Positions 1-8,958 of a stretch of 64,000 nucleotides of DNA are shown here, piece after piece. A model generated the notes under the pieces. The model was not told the DNA's origin. It worked only from the letters and a program-made list of their open reading frames with translations, and ran no database searches. The position numbers and the translations under genes were made by a program. Origin of the DNA: a bacterium (GTDB lineage Bacteria; Bacillota; Clostridia; Oscillospirales; Acutalibacteraceae). Location of the stretch: the NCBI GenBank assembly GCA_020625875.1, contig JAHLAX010000070.1, positions 89,221 through 153,220 on the forward strand, written 5' to 3'. How positions within the stretch are numbered: position 1 is the first letter of the stretch; each line of letters starts with the position of its first letter.

Positions 1-93
1 CTTTTAAGATCCTTCGCGTTGCTCAGGATGACAGTTTTGTTGTTTCAGCTTATCTTAATGACATCGAGCCAATGGCTGCCCTTTCTTATCCTC

Positions 94-2406
94 TCAGTTC
101 TCAATTAATCTGACCACAACCGCGGTAATATCGTCGTCGTGGGCGTCATTGCGGCGTTTAATCGCTTCGTTCACAACCTCCTTGGCGAGGTCGGCGCATC
201 TCGCGTTTGAAAAGTCGCGAATCAGCCTTTCGAGCCATTTTTCATCGTCCGTAAAAGCTCCGTCAGATACCATCACAGCAACATCTCCCCCTGACAGTTT
301 TATTTTTTCTTTCGAAAACTTTACATTACCCAGAATGCCCACAGGCAGCGAGGTCGCGGTTTTCTTCAAAAGATGACCGCCCTTTTTTATATATGTGTAC
401 GGCGCGCCCGCTTTGTTGAAAACTGTCTTGCCGCTGAACAAATCTATCTTCATCAAATCAACTGTGGCAAGGCTCTCGTCCTCGCTTTTGACCATAAGCG
501 CCGAGTTGACAACCTTGAGGGCGCAGTCCTCGCTGAGCCCCGCCTTGAGCAGCTTTGTCATAATCGAAACGGTCATATTGCTGTCAACAGCCGCCCTGCC
601 GCCCGTGCCCATACCGTCGCTTATCAGCGCCACAAACTGACCGAAGCCGTTTGAAAAACAGTTGACGCAGTCGCCGCAGAGCTTGCCGCGGTTAAAAACA
701 TGCTGATACACGCCGACCTCAATGTCATATACGGGAATTTCATTGAGCACAACGCGCTGTCGGGTGCCGACCTCTGTGACGAGCGGAGTGTCGAAGCACC
801 TCGCGCAGAGCGCTGAAATATCTTTAGCCAAGGCGTTTTTCTTCAGGGCTGTTTTTCCCTTGGCGAGCTGGATTTCAACCGACATCCTGCCGTTTGTATC
901 AATCATACAGGAGCACTCAACGGGCAGCAGTCCCTCGCCCCTGAGATACTCGAGCACGCGCGCGCTTGAATCGGGATCGTAGCTTTTATAGTCCTCAATC
1001 TCTGCCGCCAAATCGCCGAGAATTTCAGACAAGCCCGAAAACTGCCCCGCCACCATTGAGCGGATTTCGCCTACCCTCTCGCCCGCCTCGATACCGCCGA
1101 TATAGTCGCCGTAGCCGCGGTTTATGCTGTCCGCAACCTCAATCTGGCGGCAGCATTTTTTTGAGAACAGGTTTTCAACATCGCTCTCGGTGACATAACC
1201 CTGTGACTTAAGCGGAGCGGATAACCTCGCGAAATCCTCTTTTGTTGAGTTCTTGTGACGCTCCCAACAATAAACCCTCATTCCGCAGTTTTTGCAGACG
1301 TCCTCGCTCGCGCTCTCATAGACGCTGTCAACATCGGGAGCGTAGAGCTTTTTGAGCTCACGGCTGACGCTGTTCACACAGTCGCTGACGTTGTTAAGGG
1401 CGCTTGAGGCGAAGTCGAGCCGCATCACAACAGAGTTTCGAAGCGAGCGCTCGCCCCTTGTGCTCTCGCGCGGCAAAAACAGCGGAGTAATATACCGCTC
1501 AACCTCCTTAGGCAGTATCATAAATACTCCCAAACCGATAAGAGTTTCAATAAAAATCGGCGTCATAACCGAGCTGTCGCCCGCTGACAGAAGCATAATT
1601 GTGTTGCAGATAATAAAACTCACCGCGACGCCGAGCTTGCCCGAGACGGCGAACAATCCGCCGATAAGTCCGCCGAAGCTGTAGCCCGCGCAGATGAAGG
1701 CGTAGCCCTTGCCCGTCATTCCGAACACAGCTCCCGTGGCAACTCCAGCCACAGCGCCGCCCGCCGCGCCGCCATATCTCGCGCAGACCATAATGACCGC
1801 CACCGACAGAATCCTGCCGAGCGAAACGCGCTCAACCTCGATGCTTCCGAGAGAGAGCATAACCACACAGCCCGCCAGCGCCACACACGCCATCTCAGAG
1901 CGCGAGAGGCTTGTAATTCGCCTGCCCTCGTCGAATAGAAGCAGACTTTTTTTGAGGAAATACGCCGCTCCAGCCGCGAGCAAAGCCTCAATAAGAACCG
2001 TAGAAAAATACGATAAAGTGCTTGTGCTGACGAACATCATCGCGATTCCCGAGGCGAGCACGGGCAAAAACGCGACAGTAGGGGCATAAATCACCGAGCG
2101 GCTGAGCTGCTTTATGTCGTCAAGTGTCCAGCGCACAGCCGCGACCGCGATGACGACAGCGACGTACCTGAACGGCTGGGACGGATTAAGAATAATATAT
2201 CCAACCGACGTGCCAAGCACCGACCATATGAGGTGCTTTCGGGGCACGGCGGCGATATAGCTCCCGCCGAAGGGCGCGAGGTTTATAAAAATAGTTCCTC
2301 GACAAACGAGGATTCCGAGCAAGAAATGCACAACCGCCTCTATAATTCCGCGCATCGCCGCCGCGTTTTCTTTTCGGTATCTTCTCAGGGTTCTTTCCGC
2401 GATCAT
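94..2406 (-). CDS. spoIIE: Stage II sporulation protein E (PP2C-type phosphatase)
   Basis: SpoIIE sits in the polar septum of sporulating cells and dephosphorylates the anti-anti-sigma factor SpoIIAA, which activates sigma F in the forespore. The N-terminal ~310 residues are a run of hydrophobic membrane segments. A central region with a CxxC..C cluster follows, and the C-terminal ~200 residues form a PP2C-like phosphatase with the metal-binding motifs LISDGMGTG, MVSDGAFTDDE and DDDITAVVV. The length of about 770 residues is usual for the family. I chose the ATG at 2406 because AAAGG lies 9 nt before it; the ATG at 2415 directly abuts that sequence. It is monocistronic here. The gene shows that the host belongs to an endospore-forming lineage. 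Confidence 0.95.
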   Translation of the reverse strand: MIAERTLRRYRKENAAAMRGIIEAVVHFLLGILVCRGTIFINLAPFGGSYIAAVPRKHLIWSVLGTSVGYIILNPSQPFRYVAVVIAVAAVRWTLDDIKQLSRSVIYAPTVAFLPVLASGIAMMFVSTSTLSYFSTVLIEALLAAGAAYFLKKSLLLFDEGRRITSLSRSEMACVALAGCVVMLSLGSIEVERVSLGRILSVAVIMVCARYGGAAGGAVAGVATGAVFGMTGKGYAFICAGYSFGGLIGGLFAVSGKLGVAVSFIICNTIMLLSAGDSSVMTPIFIETLIGLGVFMILPKEVERYITPLFLPRESTRGERSLRNSVVMRLDFASSALNNVSDCVNSVSRELKKLYAPDVDSVYESASEDVCKNCGMRVYCWERHKNSTKEDFARLSAPLKSQGYVTESDVENLFSKKCCRQIEVADSINRGYGDYIGGIEAGERVGEIRSMVAGQFSGLSEILGDLAAEIEDYKSYDPDSSARVLEYLRGEGLLPVECSCMIDTNGRMSVEIQLAKGKTALKKNALAKDISALCARCFDTPLVTEVGTRQRVVLNEIPVYDIEVGVYQHVFNRGKLCGDCVNCFSNGFGQFVALISDGMGTGGRAAVDSNMTVSIMTKLLKAGLSEDCALKVVNSALMVKSEDESLATVDLMKIDLFSGKTVFNKAGAPYTYIKKGGHLLKKTATSLPVGILGNVKFSKEKIKLSGGDVAVMVSDGAFTDDEKWLERLIRDFSNARCADLAKEVVNEAIKRRNDAHDDDITAVVVRLIEN

Positions 2407-2532
2407 TTTAAACATCCTTTATAATTTCGTACCCTAATTATAATCAGCGCGGCAAAAGACTTTTGTCACAACGGGTAGGAGTTTTATGAATTGTTTTAAA
2501 GGATAATAGCGGTTAAGGTCGTAAAAGAACAA

Positions 2533-2550
2533 GGCAGCCGATTGGCTGCC
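2533..2550 (-). terminator. Terminator of the maltodextrin operon
   Basis: A perfect 7-bp stem (GGCAGCC/GGCTGCC) with a 4-nt loop lies just after the ogt stop codon. On the minus strand it is followed by TTGTTCTTTT. Confidence 0.75.
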
Positions 2551-2552
2551 TG

Positions 2553-2858
2553 TTAAAAAATATATCTGTATTCTTCTAAATCAACTGTGAAGTTTATGAC
2601 CTCTACTCCTTCATATTCAAGGAGCTCCTTTTGGCGTGTAAGACCGCCAAACACAAAGAGCGGAGCCAGTTTGCCCTCTCCGTTGACAACTCTGTGACAG
2701 GGAACTATGCCCTCGAGAGGATTTTTATGCAAGGCGTTTCCTACCGCTCTCGACAGTCCGCGGTTGCCCAAGGCTTTCGCGATATCACCGTAGGTTGTAA
2801 CCATACCTTTCGGCACTTTCATCACAAGGTCGTAGACCTTGCCTTCAAACTCAGTCAT
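2553..2858 (-). CDS. MGMT-family protein (DNA-binding half of O6-alkylguanine-DNA alkyltransferase)
   Basis: At 101 residues this holds only the helix-turn-helix active-site domain of O6-methylguanine-DNA methyltransferases. It keeps the PCHRV motif with the alkyl-accepting Cys, so it is not an alkyltransferase-like protein, where that Cys is Trp. The N-terminal ribonuclease-like domain of Ogt/Ada is missing, as in many stand-alone proteins called MGMT family. The start overlaps the amylase stop by 8 nt, so the two are probably translationally coupled. It is the last gene of the sugar-uptake operon. Its role (direct repair or damage sensing) is inferred from the family. Confidence 0.85.
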   Translation of the reverse strand: MTEFEGKVYDLVMKVPKGMVTTYGDIAKALGNRGLSRAVGNALHKNPLEGIVPCHRVVNGEGKLAPLFVFGGLTRQKELLEYEGVEVINFTVDLEEYRYIF

Positions 2859-4449
2859 TTATCTTTAGAACCGCGGTTGAATACGAAGGCATCTTCAGTT
2901 CGCTGCCGCTGAGTTCAACCTCGGACTTATCGTTCTTGGAGTTTGACGCGTTAAAGCCCGCGCGAAGCTCCGCGTTGTCAGTGAGCTTAAGCGTCTTGCT
3001 CTCGTCCTTCGACAGATTGTGGACAATCAACAGCTTGTCGCCCTTATACTCTACATAATAGCTGCAAACAGCGCTGTCGTCAAAAATCTTCGTCTTGCCG
3101 ATTGTGCCGCGCGCTATCGCGGGGTTTTGATTTTTAACCCTTATTACGCGCTTGTAGAAGTTGAGAATCGAGCTCTTGTCCTTCTGCTGTTGTTTTACGC
3201 CGCCGTACGAAACGTGCTCTGCGTTCGGTCCGGCTCCGTCGGTGTAAATCTTGGGCAGCTTTTTGCTGTCCCAAATCATCGCCTCACGCTTATATCCGTC
3301 GGCGCTCTGAGAAGCGTCCTGTGTTGTGCCTAACTCCTCACCGTAATAGATGAACGAGTTGCCGGGCACAAGCATATACACAGCCGCGCCCATTTTAATC
3401 TGAGCGGCGTCGGCAAAGTAGTTGCCGCTTCGGATTTGGTCATGGTTAGAGAGGAAGAAGCAGTTTATAGCGTTTTTGTTCTGCTTTTTGGTCTCGGCGA
3501 TATAGTTCTTGACCGAATCGGCGAGGTTGCCCTCCATCGAGGTGCGAACAGCGTTGACAAACGGTCCCGAAGCGCCCGCGTAGCCGAAGGCGAACAGGCT
3601 GTCTATACCCGAGGAGTACATCTGCTGAATCTCAGCGTTGCCTGTCCAGTGCTCGCCTACCATATAGACGTCCTTCTTTATGTCCTGAGCCATTTTGTAG
3701 TACCATTTAAGGAACTCATCGCCCTTTGTATGGGCGTTTGTGTAGTAGAGCGTAGCGTCAAGACGGAAGCCGTCCGCGTTGTGCTCCTTAAGCCAGAAGT
3801 AAGCGACCATTTTGAAATAATCGCGGGTACACTGAGCGTTCAGATTCCACTCGGGCATCGAGGGCGAGAAATTGCTCTCATAGTAATAGCCGTTGCCGAT
3901 GGCGGTATATTTGTCACCAGGACTCTCGTCGTAGCGCGCGATTTCAAAATACTTCGCGTCGTCCTTGAGGTTGCCCTTGAGCGCCTGCTTGCACGCGTTG
4001 ACAAAGAGCGGATTGTCCTTTGAGCAGTGGTTGAGCACCATATCAATTATCAGCTTGATACCCCTTTTGTGGCACTCCTTAACAAGCTTGTCAAAGGTCT
4101 TAAGCGTTCCGAAACGCTCATCGACGTCCATATAATTCTGCACATCATACTTGTGATATGAGGGCGAGGGCATAATCGGAGTGAGCCAGATTCCGTCCAC
4201 ACCGAGGTCGTCGGTTGTTTCGGGGTTGCCGTCGTTGAGGTAATCGAGCTTGTCGATGATGCCCTGGAGGTCGCCGACGGCGTCGTTGTCGCTGTCGTTA
4301 AAGGCGCTGACGAAAATCTGATAGTAGTTCCTGAATTTATCGGTCGAAGGCTTTGCCTCGAGCGTTTCAACAGGGTCAGAAGCCCCGCAGCCGCCGAGGC
4401 ACGCCGCGAGGATTGTCAGCGTTAATATAATGGCGAGAAGTTTTTTCAT
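2851..4449 (-). CDS. Extracellular alpha-amylase family lipoprotein (GH13)
   Basis: This is a secreted GH13 glycosidase that should cut starch or maltodextrins at the cell surface. It starts with a lipoprotein signal containing LAAC (C17) or LGGC (C21). The catalytic set is visible: nucleophile D231 in GFRLDAT, acid/base E266 in MVGEHWTG, and the third acid D337 in LSNHDQ. The conserved IDMVLNH region is also present. A beta-sandwich C-terminal domain follows. AAAGGA precedes the ATG by 8 nt. It lies 67 nt downstream of malG, which fits the import of its products by the neighbouring ABC transporter. Confidence 0.93.
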   Translation of the reverse strand: MKKLLAIILTLTILAACLGGCGASDPVETLEAKPSTDKFRNYYQIFVSAFNDSDNDAVGDLQGIIDKLDYLNDGNPETTDDLGVDGIWLTPIMPSPSYHKYDVQNYMDVDERFGTLKTFDKLVKECHKRGIKLIIDMVLNHCSKDNPLFVNACKQALKGNLKDDAKYFEIARYDESPGDKYTAIGNGYYYESNFSPSMPEWNLNAQCTRDYFKMVAYFWLKEHNADGFRLDATLYYTNAHTKGDEFLKWYYKMAQDIKKDVYMVGEHWTGNAEIQQMYSSGIDSLFAFGYAGASGPFVNAVRTSMEGNLADSVKNYIAETKKQNKNAINCFFLSNHDQIRSGNYFADAAQIKMGAAVYMLVPGNSFIYYGEELGTTQDASQSADGYKREAMIWDSKKLPKIYTDGAGPNAEHVSYGGVKQQQKDKSSILNFYKRVIRVKNQNPAIARGTIGKTKIFDDSAVCSYYVEYKGDKLLIVHNLSKDESKTLKLTDNAELRAGFNASNSKNDKSEVELSGSELKMPSYSTAVLKIND

Positions 4450-4516
4450 AGTCTTGTTCCTTTCGTTAAGGAAAAGGGGCGACCGAAGCCGCCCCTGAGG
4501 TTTTAAAAATTTAGGA

Positions 4517-5407
4517 TTAACCCTTTACGCCGCCGGCGGTTACGCCTTCAACGTAATAATTCTGCATCTTGAGGAACAGGGCCGTTACAGGTACGGCAAC
4601 AAGAACCGAGCCCGCAAGGAAACGCTTGAACCACTGGTTCTTATGGTCGTTGTCAATCATCTTTTGCAGACCGATGGCAACTGTGTAGTTATCAACCTTA
4701 TCACCCGCGATAATCTTGGCGAGAATAAAGTCTGTCCAAGGACCGATAAATGATGTAAGTACGGTATAAACTACGATAGGTTTGGACATTGGGAGAATGA
4801 TTCTCCAGAAAATCTGATTCTTAGTAGCGCCGTCGATAGTAGCGGCTTCGTCAAGAGCTCTCGGAATTGTATCGAAGAAGCCCTTTGAAATCTGGAAGCC
4901 GAGACCTGCGCCCGAGCTGTAGCAAATGATAAGCGACAGGATAGGACCGTCAAATCCGGGAATACCAAAGATTTGTTTAGCGTCAAGAAGCTGCATCGCT
5001 TTTAAGAGATAGTAAATAGCTATCATGGTCATAAAGCCAGGGAACATACCGAGGATCATACCGATGTTGATAAACTTTTTACGTGATTTAAAGCGAAGAC
5101 GCGAGAACGCGTACGCTACCATGAGCACGCTGATTGTTGAGATAACGCAGCTGAAGCAAGCGATGATGAATGTGTTGAGATACCATCTCGGGAAGTTAAG
5201 TGAGCTTGTCTCAGTAAAGAGCTGCGCGTAGTTCTGGAAGCCAAAGCTTGAAGGAATCAGTGTCTGAGGAATAGCCTCAGGGTCAGCCGAGAACGACTGG
5301 ATAATCAGATAACAAAGCGGTGAAATCCAGATAAGTCCCAAAAGCGCGAGAAGAATATAAACAATCGTATTAGCGAGGCCGCGTCTTAATTTATAACTTT
5401 TTATCAT
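4517..5407 (-). CDS. malG: Maltodextrin ABC transporter permease, MalG type
   Basis: Inner-membrane permease subunit of a carbohydrate ABC importer (CUT1 family), with six predicted membrane helices. The cytoplasmic EAA loop that contacts the ATPase is visible (DEAATIDGATKNQIFWRIILP). The end VTAGGVKG is typical of MalG. The start overlaps the malF stop by 4 nt (ATGA). No ATPase (MalK/MsmX) gene is in the window, so a shared ATPase encoded elsewhere is likely. Maltodextrin as substrate is inferred from the adjacent amylase. Confidence 0.92.
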   Translation of the reverse strand: MIKSYKLRRGLANTIVYILLALLGLIWISPLCYLIIQSFSADPEAIPQTLIPSSFGFQNYAQLFTETSSLNFPRWYLNTFIIACFSCVISTISVLMVAYAFSRLRFKSRKKFINIGMILGMFPGFMTMIAIYYLLKAMQLLDAKQIFGIPGFDGPILSLIICYSSGAGLGFQISKGFFDTIPRALDEAATIDGATKNQIFWRIILPMSKPIVVYTVLTSFIGPWTDFILAKIIAGDKVDNYTVAIGLQKMIDNDHKNQWFKRFLAGSVLVAVPVTALFLKMQNYYVEGVTAGGVKG

Positions 5408-6957
5408 GAGAACGCCTCCTCATCCTTCGCGGACTTCGTCATATTGAATGTAATCAGTGACAAGGTCGCGCAAACAATAAATACAAGGATACCTATGGCG
5501 GCGGCGAGCTTGTAGTCCTGTCTTTCGCCCATGGTCAGGTTGAACAGCCATGTAACAAGGATGTCCGTGTAGCCCGCGTTGTAGTAGTCGGGATTGGACG
5601 GACCGCCACCCGTCAAGAGGTAGATAACGTTAAAGTTGTTGATATTGCCGATGAAGCTTGTGATGAGGTACGGGGTTGTAACGAAGAGCATATACGGCAG
5701 AGTAATCTTTGTAAAGCTCTTGACAGGACCCGCGCCGTCAATCGTAGCCGACTCATAGAGGTCCGCGGGAATATTCATAAGAATACCCGAGGTGATGAGG
5801 ATGGTGTACGGAATACCAACCCAGATGTTAACAATGATAACGGTTATTCGCGCGGAAAGCGGCGTACCGTTAAGGAATTTGATTGGCGTATGGTTGCCTG
5901 TTATCATTTCGATAAGCTGGTTGAGAGCACCGCCGTTCTCAGCGAGAATCTGAGCCATGAGAAGGAGGGATACGAACTGCGGAACAGCTACAACTACTAC
6001 GAACAATGTTCTCCACAGAGCCTTGAGCTTGATGCCCTTCTTGTTAATCATAAGAGCAACAATCATACCGAGGATGTAGTTGGAGAATGTGGCGAAGATA
6101 GCCCAGATGATGGTCCATCCCGCCAAGTCGAGGAAGGTGCGAGCCTTGGCTTCGCCTCCCGCGAAGTTTACGAGCTGTCCGAAGTTGTCAAGTCCTGCCC
6201 ACTGGAACAGATTGCCTGGCGGCAGGTGCGTCTTATCGTATGTGGTGAACGCGATAAGAATCATAAAGATGAGAGGCAGCACGGTGAAGCAGCCGATTAG
6301 CAGGCAGGGAAGCGACATAAGAGTAATGTGGAACTTCTCGTCAAAGAATGCCTTGATTTCCTGTCTGAATCCGGGGATAGGCTCGCCGTTTTTCTTAGCC
6401 TCATATACCTTGTACGCGCTCTTGGTGTTCGCAATATAGATAGCGAAGAAAATAATTGTAACAACTATTGTAAGTACCGAGTAAAGAAGGATGAGCATCG
6501 AGTCGTCTACGAACTCTGTTACAGGGAATCCGTCAGCGTCAATTGTCTCCATCTTAGCTATGTAACCGAGCGAATGAGGAACCTTGGTTTCCTGACCGCC
6601 AGTGATTACTGTACCGACAACGTTAATCTTGGAGATATAGTTCCACGCGAAGAAGATCATAAAGCTTATGTAAGCCGCTTCTGTCAGCAGGAATATAATT
6701 CCTTTGATAATCTGGCCTCTAACCATGTTAGATACGCCAAAAATAAGATAAGATAATTTTACGAAGATATCGCCCTTAACGAATCTTTTTCCGTATCCGG
6801 CAATTCCTTTACCTACAGCTACAAAGAAATGTACAATCGCACGTCCCAAGAATTTAAAGAAACGCGCGATGTTCCCGGGTAGTTTCTTAAAGAACTGGGT
6901 AAAGTTATAACCGAATTTTTGGAAAGGATTAAGCTGCATATAATCAATATATCTCAT
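5404..6957 (-). CDS. malF: Maltodextrin ABC transporter permease, MalF type
   Basis: This is the partner permease of MalG. At 517 residues it is long, with an N-terminal extension of about 100 residues rich in basic and aromatic residues. The membrane core contains the EAA loop ESATIDGAGPVKSFTKITLP and the GGGPSN motif common in MalF proteins. AAAGGAGAG lies 7 nt before the ATG. It is separated from malE by about 200 nt holding a stem-loop, an arrangement that usually keeps binding-protein expression above permease expression. Confidence 0.92.
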   Translation of the reverse strand: MRYIDYMQLNPFQKFGYNFTQFFKKLPGNIARFFKFLGRAIVHFFVAVGKGIAGYGKRFVKGDIFVKLSYLIFGVSNMVRGQIIKGIIFLLTEAAYISFMIFFAWNYISKINVVGTVITGGQETKVPHSLGYIAKMETIDADGFPVTEFVDDSMLILLYSVLTIVVTIIFFAIYIANTKSAYKVYEAKKNGEPIPGFRQEIKAFFDEKFHITLMSLPCLLIGCFTVLPLIFMILIAFTTYDKTHLPPGNLFQWAGLDNFGQLVNFAGGEAKARTFLDLAGWTIIWAIFATFSNYILGMIVALMINKKGIKLKALWRTLFVVVVAVPQFVSLLLMAQILAENGGALNQLIEMITGNHTPIKFLNGTPLSARITVIIVNIWVGIPYTILITSGILMNIPADLYESATIDGAGPVKSFTKITLPYMLFVTTPYLITSFIGNINNFNVIYLLTGGGPSNPDYYNAGYTDILVTWLFNLTMGERQDYKLAAAIGILVFIVCATLSLITFNMTKSAKDEEAFS

Positions 6958-7108
6958 CTAATCACTCTCCTTTAGTCAAGTTTAGTTTAAATAATAGTTT
7001 TTAAATCCTTGTTTTTCGTTATCCTGTTCCCCTCGTTTTAAAAATCATTATTTAAACCAAACAATTTTTAAAACCACATGATAACGTCCCTGTTATTAAG
7101 GGGGTATC

Positions 7109-7134
7109 AAGCAGCCCGCGTAAGCAGGCTGCTT
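7109..7134 (-). terminator. malE-malF intergenic stem-loop (partial terminator or mRNA stabiliser)
   Basis: An 8-bp perfect stem (AAGCAGCC/GGCTGCTT) with a 10-nt loop lies just after the malE stop. There is no U-run on the minus-strand side, so it is more likely an RNA-stability or attenuation hairpin than a full terminator. Confidence 0.55.
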
Positions 7135-7155
7135 GTATTTTAAAAAGTTTACTGA

Positions 7156-8505
7156 TTAGCCGTTGATGTTCTTAATTGTGTTCTTAAGAAGTGTAACGAA
7201 ATCGTAAGTGTCAGGATTTGTGCTGTCAGCCATAAGCTCGTTACCAAGGCTCTTGAACGGATCCCAGATAGCGCCTACGTTAGCCTGCGGGATAGAATAC
7301 TTACTCTGCTCAACAAGTGCGGAGATAGCGGGATTATCCTTAACTACCTTAGACTCGATAACCTTTGTAGCTGTCGGGCTCCAGCCGAGTTCCTCAGCTC
7401 TCTGAGTCTGGCACTCCTCGCTTGCGAGGTAGTAACCGAGAATCTGAGATGTGCGGGGATACTTGGAGTTAGCGTTAACACCGATCATCTTATAGCCGTA
7501 CATTGAATAGATCTGAGTGTCTTTGCCGTCGATATTGATTGTGGGGAGCTTGGAAGCGCCGAAGTTCTTGCCTAAAGCCTTCTCGATATCAGCTGAATCC
7601 CAGCTACCGTCGATACCGGCGCCAACCTTTGAAGCTCTTGTTGAAGTTGAAGTAAAGCCTGAAGGAATATTCGAAACAGCGTCGCTTACGAATGTGCCCT
7701 TATAGTCATGCATGAGCTTTGAGAACGCCTTCATAGAAGCCGCAACCTCTTTCTCATCATACTTGTTGAATAACTGCTTGTTGTTTTTGTCAAGACCTTC
7801 AAGACGGAGACCGCCTGTGAATACGAACATACAAGCATAGTAGCCGTTACCAACGTCCATGATGAACTTCTTGCCAGCCTTCTTACAATCGTCGAGAATA
7901 GCCTCGAAGGAACCAGCGTCCTTATCGGAAACTACAGACTTATCATAAACGAGGAAGTAGCCGTTGCCTGTCTCGGGATAAGCGTAGAGAGCTTCTTTAC
8001 CTGTGTTCTTGTTTTCAGCCTTCGAAATGTCTACGGAAGCCTTGTCGTTAGTAGCCTCGATATCAGCAGCGTATGAGGGCTTAATCGGGCTTAAGATACC
8101 TGCGTTGATGAGGTTTGTGAACTGGTCGGAAGCGAAGCCGAATACGTCAGCGCCCGCTTTCGCGTCAGTCTGCATCTGAGTAGCGGCGGAGTCTTCGCTC
8201 TGTACAACTACTTCGATCTTAATCTTCTTGTCAGCGTATTTCTTCTTGAAAGCGTCGCACTGCTTTGTAAGGAGGTCGATATACTTATCGGGGCCCCATA
8301 CTTTAAGGGAAGCGCCTGTCTCGTCGCCGAAGTCAGCGTCAGTTACGTTAGCGTCAAAACCCTTGCCGGCGTTTTCGTTAGTTGAAGAACTGCCTGAACC
8401 TGAGTTGTTTGTTGTGCTGGATGTCTTGTCGTCTCCGCCGCCGCAGCTCGCGAAAACAGCTACCAGCATCATTGCTGCCAATACGAGAGCAATGATTCTT
8501 TTCAT
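7156..8505 (-). CDS. malE: Maltodextrin-binding lipoprotein of an ABC importer
   Basis: Extracellular sugar-binding protein of the CUT1 type, anchored as a lipoprotein by C21 in the VFASC lipobox. A Ser/Asn/Gly-rich linker follows, then a MalE-like periplasmic-binding fold. I placed the start at the ATG encoding MKRIIALVL, because AAGGA stands just upstream and the longer frame would put 22 odd residues before a signal peptide. It is the first gene of the operon malE-malF-malG-amylase-ogt, so transport and extracellular hydrolysis are linked. Confidence 0.92.
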   Translation of the reverse strand: MKRIIALVLAAMMLVAVFASCGGGDDKTSSTTNNSGSGSSSTNENAGKGFDANVTDADFGDETGASLKVWGPDKYIDLLTKQCDAFKKKYADKKIKIEVVVQSEDSAATQMQTDAKAGADVFGFASDQFTNLINAGILSPIKPSYAADIEATNDKASVDISKAENKNTGKEALYAYPETGNGYFLVYDKSVVSDKDAGSFEAILDDCKKAGKKFIMDVGNGYYACMFVFTGGLRLEGLDKNNKQLFNKYDEKEVAASMKAFSKLMHDYKGTFVSDAVSNIPSGFTSTSTRASKVGAGIDGSWDSADIEKALGKNFGASKLPTINIDGKDTQIYSMYGYKMIGVNANSKYPRTSQILGYYLASEECQTQRAEELGWSPTATKVIESKVVKDNPAISALVEQSKYSIPQANVGAIWDPFKSLGNELMADSTNPDTYDFVTLLKNTIKNING

Positions 8506-8958
8506 AGTGAATTCCTTCTTTCTAAAAAATATTTTTAGCACTTTTAACAAGTACCAAGTGTGGCGCCGCACAATTGGGGACTACGACACCTTTGCACTAC
8601 ATAAATAATAACACATTTTAACATAAAAATACAACTCCCTTTGTACTTTTTGTCTAAAATATCAAAACAGGTCTATATAATTGTTCATTTTGACTAAGAA
8701 AATTTGCTTTTTTTATGTTTTGCACAAAAATCATCCCTCATTATTGTGCAATATATCAAAGAGGCTTTGTGCATTTTTACTATTACTTTTTGAAAAAAAT
8801 GGGCTTTTCCCACAAAAGATAAATTTCACCACCTTTACAATTATGAAATAATTGGTTCATTTTTAAGTAGTTTGTGCAATTTGCCGCAAAATATTTTACT
8901 ATTGTATTTTTAAATAATTGTTGTTATAATAAGTTCATAAAAAACCGAGGTGAATTTT
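8506..8958. other. Divergent regulatory region malE / murE
   Basis: This ~450-nt AT-rich gap has no credible gene. It contains four copies of an octamer TTTGTGCA or its complement at 8721, 8744, 8766 and 8871, three of them 22-23 bp apart. There is also a near-palindrome GTGTGGCGCCGCAC at 8558-8571 in the probable malE leader. No LacI-type MalR operator consensus was recognised. Confidence 0.6.
8721..8773. promoter_or_regulatory. Array of TTTGTGCA-like octamers (unknown regulator)
   Basis: Copies lie at 8721-8728 (TGCACAAA), 8744-8751 (TTGTGCAA) and 8766-8773 (TTTGTGCA), spaced by two helical turns. A fourth is at 8871-8878. The same octamer occurs as an inverted pair before the secreted gene at 46777. 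Binding by a protein is inference. Confidence 0.35.

Noticed and set aside
1..93. Short inverted sequence ATCC...GGAT near the left edge
   Set aside because: It may be part of a repeat or terminator cut by the window edge; too little sequence to judge.
2553..2858. Alkyltransferase-like (ATL) protein
   Set aside because: ATL proteins have Trp at the active site; here the PCHRV cysteine is present.
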